From Taenia hydatigena (taxonomy: Eukaryota > Platyhelminthes > Cestoda > Cyclophyllidea > Taeniidae): a stretch of DNA of 64,000 bases. Numbering within the stretch: the stretch's first letter is position 1; each line of letters begins with the position of its first letter. Of the stretch, positions 23,901 through 35,232 are shown piece by piece. A model generated the notes under the pieces. The model had not been told where the DNA came from and made no database searches. It saw only the letters and a program-made list of their open reading frames with translations. The position numbers and the translations under genes were made by a program. Location of the stretch: assembly GCA_036345935.2 (NCBI GenBank), contig JADWOT020000006.1, positions 2,605,493 through 2,669,492 of the forward strand, written 5' to 3'.

Positions 23901-26900
23901 GGGGAGAATCGCTCTCCGGAGAAATTGCTGTCGACATTAGCAGACCCCATTAAGCCTAAAGAGCTATAAGTTTGTTTTTCTTCCCTGTACGTTATAAAAA
24001 TGCGTCGGTGGTAGATTGTTGGGTGGTTTAGGGTAAAAGGCTAAGTGGGCGAGTATGTCTTGAGTCAGCTCTAAGCGACTAACATTATTATTCTGTTCTC
24101 TTCTGCGACAGAAGTACCTCCATATCATTAACATGCACCTGTACAATAGGCCATTTATAGAGCACCGGCATCACTCAACGGTTTTGCTGTTGCACAGGGG
24201 CCTCTACCATCACCATGCTGTACCAGAATCGGATTTATCACTACTTTTATATGTTCACAATTTTGATACCGGTTGTACGTTTGCAAAAGCTCTTGCTCAT
24301 CACCTGTCATATTCGCACTTCGACTCACACGGCGTCTAGACAATGCCGTAACGTATACGCATATGAAAACGTTATTAACAGGCCTTAATTGCCACTCATC
24401 ACTGCGTTTGGTAACACCATGGTAAATGCCTTTTAAGGGGCATAAAATTAGACGTCTTTGTCTCACTTGATCAAGATCCCTCCACCCATCCCGGTGAGGT
24501 GTGGGCCATCCCACCATCAAAGGGTGTGCGACTGCATCCCGAAAGAGTTCATCGCTTCTACATGGCAACCCACACCCTTCAAACCTGTGCCAAATGTCCG
24601 CTCAACTTCACAACTGATTATTTGTGCCTCATCTATTGACACTTGCCTTACTTACACTTCTCGCCCCATTGCTCACTGCGCCTCACCCTGTTCAGCATCA
24701 CCAGACAGGTCAAGGTGGCGTCGTTTTTGCCTCAAACAGCCAAACAACCAACCCTGACATGACCACACCTACCCTCGGTGCGAGGAGGAAGGGATCGCAA
24801 TCTCCATTCGCATGAGGTGTCCACCCCAATTTCTGATGGCATAGATACATACCAACACATACACATGCACTCAAAAGTACCACCTCGAATGAGGAGGAAT
24901 GGCTTCATCCAGGAGGCTGAAGGAGTCAACGCCATTGGTGAAGTCTTTGGCTGTGACTTCTGAGTTGTGCGTCATGAGCTATGAGTTCCGAGGATAATCA
25001 CGATGACCCTTTGCAAACAATTCGAAACAGCTGCAGCAGTTACGAGACAGGCACGGGAAGTGTGATGGGGTGATGTGGTTACTATGGTCACATTAGAGAA
25101 TGCATCCAAAATTGACACTTCTAGTGGTCGCAGGAAATGGGGTAGAACTGTCTCTGACATTCACAACTTCGACTGTGACTAGGACACGTCGCGTTTCCAC
25201 TTACGAGTGCTAACTTTGTAGTAGAGAGATAAATGTTTAACGCGCATTGGTTCATGGTTAAATCTGCCAGCTTTCCGTTCTCCCATCTCCTCACCTAAGT
25301 TTCCAGTCATCGTCCATCCTTTCAAGGCATTCTTACAAAGACCCTTGAGGATTTTGCGAAATGGCGACACAGATGCGTTTGGAGATACACTCAAGCCATT
25401 GCCAACATGCTTGCAGATGTGGGTCAGTTCATTGACCACAAGATCACGAGTCAAAACGAACGGGCCACTGAGATGTCAAGGTGTGCAAGGCGGGGACATG
25501 GTGAGGTCCCGATTTCGCGATGCGATCATTTGCAACTGGATCGACCTTTCCCGAAGGTGACAACTACAGCAAATTGGTGGAGCATTGGAGAGAAAAGAGA
25601 GTTTCGGCATGGTGAGGCCTTCTGCACTTACACCCGTCTTTTACGGACAACTGTTTGGTGGACACACCTGGATGACTGGTGTGCCGAAAGCTCGCTGCGT
25701 CGTATGCACAGGTAACACAGTTGCTGTGGTGGCACTGGTCAACTCAAGGCGACACAATAACATTCTCACGTTGACAGAGTGGATGCCTCGTCAAAACCCA
25801 ACAGAAGCAAGGCATTTGTTGTGGATGTGTGAATCTGTGTGGATATTTGCAGCAAGAGACCCTCACGGTCACGTCCACTCCACCACGTCTGACAAATACT
25901 CTAAAAAGTCAGATGCGAGGAGTTGTCAGTAATGCACCAAGATTGTATTGCAATGCATTGAAATCATCCACGAACGAATCGTTGGCATCGTCGATGGAGA
26001 AATGAGAACAGTGACGAGTGTTAAAAACCTCTACTTTGTTCCAGATCGGTGCAGATGAGAGCAGTGTAGTTGTTGGTATTGGGGAAGAAGGGAATGCAAG
26101 CAACAAAGGCCTCCAAAGTTGTTCCGCATTGAGGTTGACGTGGATGCGAAAGGCTACTTGGCACCTGACATAGCTTTGCTGCATAACGCCGTTCCACTTT
26201 CCATCCCGCCATATGAAATGAGGTCGGCTTCAAATGCAGTGAAGGTGATTGGTGTTTACTTGTGCAGTAGCGAGACCTGTGGAAGGCAGTGCCACGAAGG
26301 AGGTGGTATGTGACCCTCCAAGAGTCGACCGAATACCTGACCGACGGTTGAGAGCAGTTTATTCAACTGTCGAAGCTGAAGACTGCACCTCGTATTGCCA
26401 TCGCTACTGATCAGGCATCCTTCACACGGTCATAATTTAGCGGCTTCTATCATTTCATGGCTTAACACACCGTCACAGGTAAGTCGAGTGTCACAAATCT
26501 ATCAGCGTCCAATTTTTGTTCGCTCAGGAAACCAGCTTTGCAACATGAAAAACTGGTGATTGGGGAAGCGGCTGCAGAGATGGACGCCACTGAGAACGGG
26601 ATACACACTTTGAGTGCCAGAACGACCAAGTTCAACACCCTGCAATGAGAGCGTCTGTGAGATCTACAAGCCGTGAGCCAGAGAGTGCTCTTATGCAGTG
26701 GAGCTTTATTCCAGATGGGCGACTTCTGCGTTTGCGTCATCACTGCGACAATATTTTTTCCATGATCTCGAGTCACATACTATCGGCAACAAGCCTTGAT
26801 GTGCACGTCTGTTTCGGAGTGTTCCCCAGTGAATCTGGCCTCACGCTGACATTTTTCACGTGCTAGGGGTGCCAAAACCAGCCACGTAAATGTTTAAAAT

Positions 26901-29006
26901 CCACAGGGGTTCAAGAAACAACACGTGCATTTCACTAATCGTAGATGAACATCGATAAGCCAAAGGCCAAAACAATAGACGACTGTCGACTTATAGCATC
27001 TGCCAGTGGAGCAGGACAACGAGCAGTCGAGATGCTTGTGATTTGTTCCCACCGTCATCTCATCACTTTACACGGCAAACAGTTCATCAACCAAAAAAAT
27101 CTCCCATTCAGAATTGACAGGACCATCATTGTGTCGACACTTCCAACCCAACTGTGTGATCGGGAGTATGCGATGTCGTGATGATCAGCCCTGCTCCGCC
27201 TTATTGCAACCTCCATGATTGTTACCTCATTGTCACTTGCAGAAACACCCCATGGGGAAACCAGAAACATTCACACAGACTTCGTTCCCTTTGATGCAAT
27301 TGACGTCATGCGGAATCGCTAAACTTTCCTTACCTATGGTGTCCACGATTCACGACACTGGCTCGATCGGTACTCGTGCACTTGAAACAGTAGGCACACA
27401 GCATAGGTGTGAAAGGTGATGAGGTTTCTCACAAAAGAAGTCGTTGAATTGCAGAATGCTTCTTCACATCTAAAAACCATTGTATGAAATAACCACCATC
27501 GTAAACTTCACATTTACACAACACTCTGCCTTTGGAGGTGAACGACGATCCAGCCACCTCCATCTATCTACCTACTTATCAACCTATCACCATCGTCGCT
27601 ATCACCCTGAAACAGTCCGTCTCATGGTCACTTGGAAAGCCACGTGGAGAATGCAGAAGATGTGACAATGACCCCAGTCGAATACTGCGTCCATTGCGAA
27701 ACCAGACTGTGTTGGAGGATATTCTCTTTGACTGGTGAGACTAGCGATTGCATGGCGTGTGCCAAACAATACTGTCAATCGCTGTATTCCCAATTCACAG
27801 CGAATTTGTCAGTTATTTGTCAAGGCATGCTTTTCAATTCGTATTAGTCCAAATCCTCCTCACACTTACTGGCCACATTGTAGACTACGAGATTGGAGGG
27901 GTTGAATCGCGCGCAGAAGATGTCTTCCTTCCAATATGACTTGGAGATGTTGAATACAGCCCAAGATGATCATTCTTCGAAGATTTGGTAACTATTGTCA
28001 ACAAAAGTAGCAGCAACGACTGGAGCGGTTCTTAATTTAGTGCGAAGTCGAGCCTTTCTAAAAATACACGGTACAGCCAAAGAGTTCGAGCATCCGCATG
28101 TTGACCGAACCGCGACGATTTGGTTGAGTACACAATTGGCAGCAAGTTTGAGACGGAAGTAGCGACAATTATGGCCTGTTTTTCTTTCTACATCTAACGA
28201 CAAAGCTTTGTTCGAAAGCGTGTTTGCAAGCTTGGGTTGCGCTTATAATTAGAAATACTTTTTAATTATAAAAACATTTTTGGGAAGGTTTAACCAAGCC
28301 CTTTATTATACATCCCAGAATAATTCTCTCTTCTGTCTTTGGTCACGGTAGTGATGGCCTTTTTGAATGTTTTAAGTAGAAGTCTCCAAAGTTTACAATC
28401 GTTTTAGAGGTAGCTTGTGATTATTGTTTGCATACCCTCATCTGTTCCTTTTTTCATGTTAAAAGTCAAGCAGCCGACCGCCTTTTCGTCGTCGTCTGTC
28501 AGATGGTGCAAAAGAGCTTTCATTTCAACATCTCATTTTCAGCTTAAAAAAACTTCGCATTTTGTTTTCTCCCTTTACTAGGGAAGTTGCTCACACTCCG
28601 GCCCTCCGTTGTCAAGAGGTTCCCCGGCCTCTTCACCCTCAATGAACGTGTTGTTTACCTTGGTGAGTGGGCTCACGGTTTTATGAGTCTTACCGCCGTC
28701 GGTGCAGTTGGGGTGGGCTCTATTGTTTCCGAGCCTTACCTTGATCCCGCTCTCTCCACTAATCTGCGTCACCTCCCGTCCTCCGAGGTGCGGGAGCCCG
28801 GTCTGCACTACCACGAAGCTGTTCTCGGTGCAGTGAAGACGACTCCTGGTGCGCCATTTGGTCAATTTAAGCTTGGCTCTTCCATTGTCCTTATTTTTGA
28901 GGCGCCTCGGAGTGGCTTTGAATGGGCGGTGAAACCGGGTGAACGGATCAAGTGTGGTGAGGCGTTGATGCGCTCTGAGAAAAAAGATAAGAAGACGAAG
29001 GAGTGA
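20965..29006 (+). CDS. PISD: Mitochondrial phosphatidylserine decarboxylase (proenzyme)
   Basis: Exons 20965-21198, 21274-21510, 22807-23056 and 28582-29006 give 381 aa, close to the usual family length; all borders are GT/AG and phases match. The enzyme decarboxylates phosphatidylserine to phosphatidylethanolamine at the inner mitochondrial membrane and makes its own pyruvoyl cofactor by self-cleavage. Residues 1-23 are an Arg/hydrophobic presequence without acidic residues, and 46-64 form a membrane segment. Conserved family blocks follow: SPCDGT (Asp162), EQVKGTTYS, YLAPGDYHHFQSP (216-228), LNERVVYLGEW, SLTAVGAVGVGS and KLGSSIVLIFEAP with cleavage expected at Gly339/Ser340. Two oddities: residue 226 is Gln where bacterial, yeast and human enzymes have the charge-relay His, and the cleavage motif is LGSS rather than LGST. 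The third intron carries the left arm of a 3.5-kb inverted repeat whose right arm follows the gene. No AATAAA is seen after the stop. Confidence 0.93.
23057..24454 (+). other. PISD intron 3, part before the repeat arm
   Basis: Starts with donor GTAAGG at 23057. AT-rich, no recognised gene or repeat before homology to the right arm begins near 24455. Confidence 0.5.
24455..27959. repeat. Left arm of a 3.5-kb inverted repeat
   Basis: This segment is nearly identical, in reverse complement, to 29388-32925. The inner border is sharp (common sequence stops at GAATACAG, 27952-27959, against CTGTATTC at 29388). The outer border is blurred, with homology decaying over the last 50 bases. Stretches I compared by eye, such as 26945-27180, differ at only a few positions, while other places carry small indels (for example about 8 bp near 25605). 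Both arms contain many short open frames interrupted by stops; none gives a recognisable transposase, reverse transcriptase or host protein. No flanking target duplication or short terminal inverted repeat of a single arm is seen, so its class is unknown. The whole arm lies within PISD intron 3. Confidence 0.9.
27960..28581 (+). other. PISD intron 3, part after the repeat arm
   Basis: Single-copy spacer between the left repeat arm and the last PISD exon. It ends in a pyrimidine-rich acceptor (CTCCCTTTACTAG). No other feature is seen. Confidence 0.5.
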
Positions 29007-29387
29007 CTTTTGGATGCCTCTAGGTTACCAAACTTTTTGCATATCTAGTTAATTGAAAGGTGTGAGCAGTCATCCTTTTTTGGTACTCATTCAAAACAAG
29101 GTGTTATGGAGGAAAGCTGTCGGCCAAACATAGATTAGGTAAATTGATTTTACGGGGTCTGAAAGTCTTTGTTACCTACTAAACCTGATTTACTGCCAGA
29201 ATCGCTAAGCATTGCCTTGAAAGTCTCTGAGGTTCGGTCAACGTCCTGGTGTCATGGTGGCCCCTCCATATCTGTTGCCTTTATTTAGTGATAAACCCCT
29301 TCTCTGCTCCTACCTAAAGACTACTCGAAACATTGTCGCTGCATCCGGTGACAATGATAACCAAGTAGCACAGGCCACCTCTTAGCC
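29007..29387. other. 3' flank of PISD up to the right repeat arm
   Basis: Short spacer between the PISD stop codon and the right arm of the palindrome. No AATAAA or other signal is seen. Confidence 0.45.
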
Positions 29388-32300
29388 TGTATTCAACATC
29401 TCCAAGTCATGTTGGAAGAAAGACATCTTCTGCGCGCGACTCAACCCCTCCAATCTCGTAGTCTACAATGTGGCCAGTAAGTGTGAGGAGGATTCGGACT
29501 AATACGAATTGAAAAGCATGCCTTGACAAATAACTGACAAATTCGCTGTGAATGGGGAATACAGCGATTGACAGTCTTGTTTGGTACACACCATGCAATC
29601 GCCATTCTCACCAGTCAGAGAGAATGTCCTCCAACACAGTCTGGTTTCGCAATGGACGCAGTATTCGACTGGGGTCATTGTCACATCTTCTGCATTCTCC
29701 ACGTGGCTTTCCAAGTGGCCGTGGCTGTCACCTTATCGTGGTATTAGACAGACAAATGAGGAAGGGAATGAATGAGATGGACTGTTTGAAGGTGGAAGTG
29801 ACTACGGTGATAGGTTGATAGGTAGGTGGAGGTGGTTGGATCGTCGTTCACCTCCAGAGGCAGAGTATTGTGTAAATGTGGTTATTTCATACAATGGTTT
29901 TAGATGTGAAGAAGCATTCTGCAATTCAACGACTTCTTTTGTGAGAAACCTCATCACCTTTCACACCTATGCTGTGTGCCTACTGCTTCAAGTGCACGAG
30001 TACCGATCGAGCCAGTGTCGTGAATCGTGGACACCATAGGTAAGGAAAGTTTAGCGATTCCGCATGACGTCAATTGCATCAAAGGGAACGAAGTCTGTGT
30101 GAATGTTTCTGGTTTCCCCATGGGGTGTTTCTACAAGTGACAATGAGGTAACAATCATGGGAGGCTGCAATAAGGCGGAGCAGGGCTGATCATCACGACA
30201 TCGCATGCTTCCGATCACACAGTTGGGTTGGAAGTGTCGACACAATGATGGTCCTGTCAATTCTGAATGGGAGATCTTTTTGGTTGATGAACTGTTTGCC
30301 GTGTAAAGTGATGAGATGACGGTGGGAACAAATCACAAGCATCTCGACTGCTCGTTGTCCTGCTCCACTGGCAGATGCTATAAGTCGACAGTCGTCTATT
30401 GTTTTGGCCTTTGGCTTATCGATGTTCATCTACGATTAGTGAAATGCACGTGTTGTTTCTTGAACCCCTGTGGATTTTAAACATTTACGTGGCTGGTTTT
30501 GGCACCCCTAGCACGTGAAAAATGTCAGCGTGAGGCCAGATTCACTGGGGAACACTCCGAAACAGACGTGTACATCAAGGCTTGTTGCCGATAGTATGTG
30601 ACTTGAGATCATGGAAAAAATATTGTTGCAGTGATGACGCAAACGCAGAAGTTGCCCATCTGGAATAAAGCTCCAGTGCATGAGAGTACTCTCTGTGTGA
30701 AGTCGTGTGATAACATTGGCTCACGGCTTGTAGATCTCACAGACGCTCTCATTGCAGGGTGTTGAACTTGGTCGTTCTGGCACTCAAAGTGTGTATCCCG
30801 TTCTCAGTGGCGTCCATCTCTGCAGCCGCTTTCCCCAATCACCAGTTGTTCATTCTGCAAAACTGGTTCCTGAGCGAACAAAAATTGGACGCTGATAGAT
30901 TTGTGACACTCGACTTACCTGTGACGGTGTGTTAAGTCATGAAATGATAGAAGCCGCTAAATTATGACCGTGTGAAGGATGCCTGATCAGTAGCGATGGC
31001 AATACGAGGTGCAGTCTTCAGCTTCGACAGTTGAATAAACTGCTCTCAACCGTCGGTCAGGTATTCGGTCGACTCTTGGAGGGTCACATACCACCTCCTT
31101 CGTGGCACTGCTTTCCACAGGTCTCGCTACTGCACAAGTAAACACCAATCACCTTCACTGCATTTGAAGCCGACCTCATTTCATATGGTGGGATGGAAAG
31201 TGGAACGGCGTTATGCAGCAAAGCTATGTCAGGTGCCAAGTAGCCTTTCGCATCCACGTCAACCTCAATGCGGAACAACTTTGGAGGCCTTTGTTGCTTG
31301 CATTCCCTTCTTCCCCAATACCAACAACTACACTGCTCTCATCTGCACCGATCTGGAACAAAGTAGAGGTTTTTAACACTCGTCACTGTTCTCATTTCTC
31401 CATCGACGATGCCAACGATTCGTTCGTGGATGGTTTCAATGCATTGCAATACAATCTTGGTGCATTACTGACAACTCCTCGCATCTGACTTTTTAGAGTA
31501 TTTGTCAGACGTGGTGGAGTGGACGTGACCGTGAGGGTCTCTTGCTGCAAATATCCACACAGATTCACACATTCACAACAAATGCCTTGCTTCTGTTGGG
31601 TTTTGACGAGGCATCCACTCTGTCAACGTGGGAATGTTATTGTGTCGCCTTGAGTTGACCAGTGCCACCACAACAACTGTGTTACCTGTGCATACGACGC
31701 ATCAAGCTTTCGGCACACTAGTCATCCAGGTGTGTCCACTAAACAGTTGTCTGCAAAAGACGGGAGTAAGTGCAGAGGGCCGAAACTCTCTTTTCTTTCC
31801 AACGCACCACCAATTTGCTGTAGTTGTCGCCTTCGGGAAAGGTCGATCCAGTTGCAAATGATCGCATCGCGAAACCGGGACCTCACCATGTCCCCGCCTT
31901 GCACACCTTGACATCTCAGTGGCCCGTTCGTTTTGACTCGTGATCTTGTGGTCAATGAACTGACCCACATCTGCAAGCATGTTGGCAATGGCATGAGTGT
32001 GTCGCTATTTCGCAAAAGCCTCAAGGGTCTTTGTAAGAATGCCTTGGAAGGCTGGACGATGACTGGAAACTTAGGTGAGGAGATGGGAGAACGGAAAGCT
32101 GACAGATTTAACCATGAACCAATGCGCGTTAAACATTTATCTCTCTACTACAAAGTTAGCACTCGTAAGTGGAAACGCGACGTGTCCTAGTCACAGTCGA
32201 AGTTGTGAATGTCAGAGACAGTTCTACCCATTTCCTGCGACCACTAGAAGTGTCAATTTTGGATGCATTCTCTAATGTGACCATAGTAACCACATCACCC

Positions 32301-32925
32301 CATCACACTTCCCGTGCCTGTCTCGTAACTGCAGCAGCTGTTTCGAATTGTTTGCAAAGGGTCATCGTGATTATCCTCGGAACTCATAGCTCATGACGCA
32401 CAACTCAGAAGTCACAGCCAAAGACTTCACCAATGGCGTTGTCTCCTTCAGCCTCCTGGATGAAGCCATTCCTCCTCATTCGAGGTGGTACTTTTGAGTG
32501 CATGTGTATGTGTTGGTATGTATCTATGCCATCAGAAATTGGGGTGGACACCTCATGCGAATGGAGATTGCGATCCCTTCCTCCTCGCACCGAGGGTAGG
32601 TGTGTTCATGTCAGGGTTGGTTGTTTGGATGTTTGAGGCAAAAACGACGCCACCTTGACCTGTCTGGTGATGCTGAACAGGGTGAGGCGCAGTGAGCAAT
32701 GGGGCGAGAAGTGTAAGTAAGGCAAGTGTCAATAGATGAGGCACAAATAATCAGTTGTGAAGTTGAGCGGACATTTGGCACAGGTTTGAAGGGTGTGGGT
32801 TGCCATGTAGAAGCGATGAACTCTTTCGGGATGCAGTCGCACACCCTTTGATGGTGGGATGGCTCACACCCCGCCGAGAACGGGGGAGGAATGTTCATCT
32901 CGTGAAGTCGAGACGTTATCTGTGA
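29388..32925. repeat. Right arm of the 3.5-kb inverted repeat
   Basis: Reverse-complement partner of 24455-27959. Together with the 1.43-kb spacer (27960-29387), which contains only the last PISD exon and its flanks, it forms a palindrome of about 8.5 kb. The two arms share the same stop-ridden open frames on opposite strands, for example the frame ending HLITLHGKQFINQ (26945-27181 plus and 30193-30429 minus). High identity suggests a recent inverted duplication or homogenisation by gene conversion. Confidence 0.9.
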
Positions 32926-35161
32926 TATCACTTCGGTTCACTCGTCGTGGCTTGCGGTGGTCCAGGTCTAGACACCCTCTATCATGAAGCCATGCAAGTG
33001 AGAGTGCGTGTGTGTGTTTGTGTACGTAGTATGGAAAATGTTGTAAAAATCATTTCCTTGACCCAATTTACAACTCACTTTCACCTCTGTCAGTATGGTA
33101 TTTAAGATACGGGGCGTGGTGGTAGTGGTGGCCTTGGTGTGGACGGGGTTCTGGTTTTCCCTCTAACTCCTTTGTCACAACGATAGACTATCTTTGAGAA
33201 GGTTTGAGCAGTGCTTTTCTTTGGACTCCTTACCTTTGCACAACACAGAAAGGAGGTAACAAATTTAAGATGATACGCTGTCGTCACAGAGGCATTGAAT
33301 GAGGGTTTTGCTCATAATTAAATGTCTTCCTCTCTTTGTAGCTACCAATTAGACGCCATTTGTGAGTGAATGCGTGTAGACTTTGCATTTTGAAATTAGT
33401 TCCCATGTGAAATCGAGTTTGGACTTCAAAAATACTGACACCCCACCACTAAAGGTCTTTTTGAGGTGGAGGCAAGTCATGACACCTCCGTCAAGTTTGT
33501 TAGGTAGGCTGGACCTTCCTTGCATATGTTTATACCTTCACAAGTGTTTATCGCTCAGTCTGCATCTCTTACAGTCTTTGGGGTTTGTAGGGGTGGCGTC
33601 CTACTGCCCTTCATCTCTCCCCTAACCCTCTCTCAAGACTGTTGCATTGATGGTGGCGAGGGGGGACCTTCTTAACTAACTTAACGCTTGACTTATGCGA
33701 TAGAAGTTGTGTCCCAGGTATTTGAAGTGTCAGAAGCGCTCATAATTTCCACTCCACCCATCACTACATCTGTTCCCCAGCTTCAAATACTGTCTCCCTC
33801 CCCTTTCTCGTTGCAATGGGCTAAGTGCTGTAAACTACGGTCTCAGCGTCTATCCTAGTGCTTTGCTGTCATTTTTATCACTCAGATTTCGTTTTGTAGT
33901 AGCCCTTTTATTTATTACTTTTTTTTCGTAAATTAATTTTTGGGAGGCTTTTAGTGCTTCATTTCTATTGGTTGTGATCGGTTGAACTTGCCGAGGGGCC
34001 ACTTTCGACGTCTTTATGTCGCCTAAAAAAAAAAAATAATTTTCACCCTTACGATGCCTCACATTCTCACAATTAATTGTTAACAATCCTTTTCGTCTTA
34101 AGATGACCATTTTCGGCCCAAACGAAATGACCATTCAAACTTGGCAGCCAATCATTGTCACATGACAAGCGGTCGTGGTACCGATTGCTGCTTCCCCTCT
34201 CCTGCTTCTTTTTTTTGACAGAAAAAAAGTGCGCACTAAATACTTTTCAGATCCCTCTCCCAACTGGAGAAAGGAGAGAGTGAAGCATTCAGTCCCGTAA
34301 TTCTCACTGCTTTGAATAGGTAACTAGTAGGGATTAACTTGGTCAAGGCATTAAATGATGTTCATTAACGGATGTGCGAGTGCAGTATGTTTATTAAAAA
34401 TTTATCCATTTTAAAGTACAACGTTGTAGCTTGGTAGAAACACTCAAAGTGTGGTCGAGCAACCAGCAGCAGCCGCGCAGGAGGAAAAAATCACCAGGTT
34501 CATTTTTAAGCATGTGTCAAAATGTCAGTCGCCTAATGTAGGGCTGGCAAGCGTCAGGAACTGCTTTGCTATTTTCAGCAAGAATGGAATTATGTTTATG
34601 GAATATTTATTCACAATTTTTCCTTAACCTGACATTTTGTTTCACAACCAATCACTGACTTCATTTCAAAATCGATACTGGGCAATAATTACGGCATTCT
34701 GGAAAAAATTCACAAAGGGAAACAGTTGTTGGTCAATGGTCTCTAACCCCTGTATTGCCTTCTCAAAGCATCAATCATGCATCTTACTCGATTGTATTTA
34801 CGCACTCAACACTAAGTGCCATGACTCTGGAGCGATACGAAGCTCGAGATTTTGGCGCATAACTCTCCGTCTTTTATCACTTTATCCGCCCTTTCCTCCC
34901 ACTCGTAGAACGAAGCCACGTTGCGTCACCTAAAAGTCGATTAATTTTACAGATAACACTTGCTATTGCCCCAACCTCCCGAAATCGGGCGAGGCGGCGC
35001 AGCCCCTACGCCCCTCCGAATGCGCGCACCGCAGTGCGTATGTGCGTACGTGCATGCGTGCGTGCAAATCCGTTTGCAATCAGCTGATTCGTCTTACAGC
35101 TAATTGGATAATTGTAATCACTGCTCCTATTGGTTGGCGCAACCAAAGTGATCGACCAAGG
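32926..35161. other. Intergenic, ending in a GC-rich block before the next gene
   Basis: No gene is recognised. A GT-rich run lies near 33004-33022. About 34975-35070 is distinctly GC-rich with alternating GTGCG/CATGC sequence, just upstream of the TATA box at 35162, and probably belongs to the promoter of the next gene. Confidence 0.45.
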
Positions 35162-35169
35162 TATAAATA
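35162..35169 (+). promoter_or_regulatory. TATA box of the Ser-rich basic protein gene
   Basis: TATAAATA lies 64-71 bases before the ATG at 35233, following a GC-rich block. This spacing would give a leader of about 40 bases. Confidence 0.55.
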
Positions 35170-35232
35170 ATGACAAAGGACGAGTCTGTAGAAGAAAGTT
35201 GCAAATTTCTCCTCTCCCATTCGCTCCCTGAG

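Noticed and set aside
24455..32925. Whole palindrome as one transposon with long terminal inverted repeats
   Set aside because: The spacer contains a host exon, no transposase is seen, the outer borders are blurred and no target duplication was found.
24458..32931. Numerous 60-115 codon frames in the two palindrome arms
   Set aside because: They are short, interrupted by stops and indels differing between arms, and none matches a known family; treated as repeat content.
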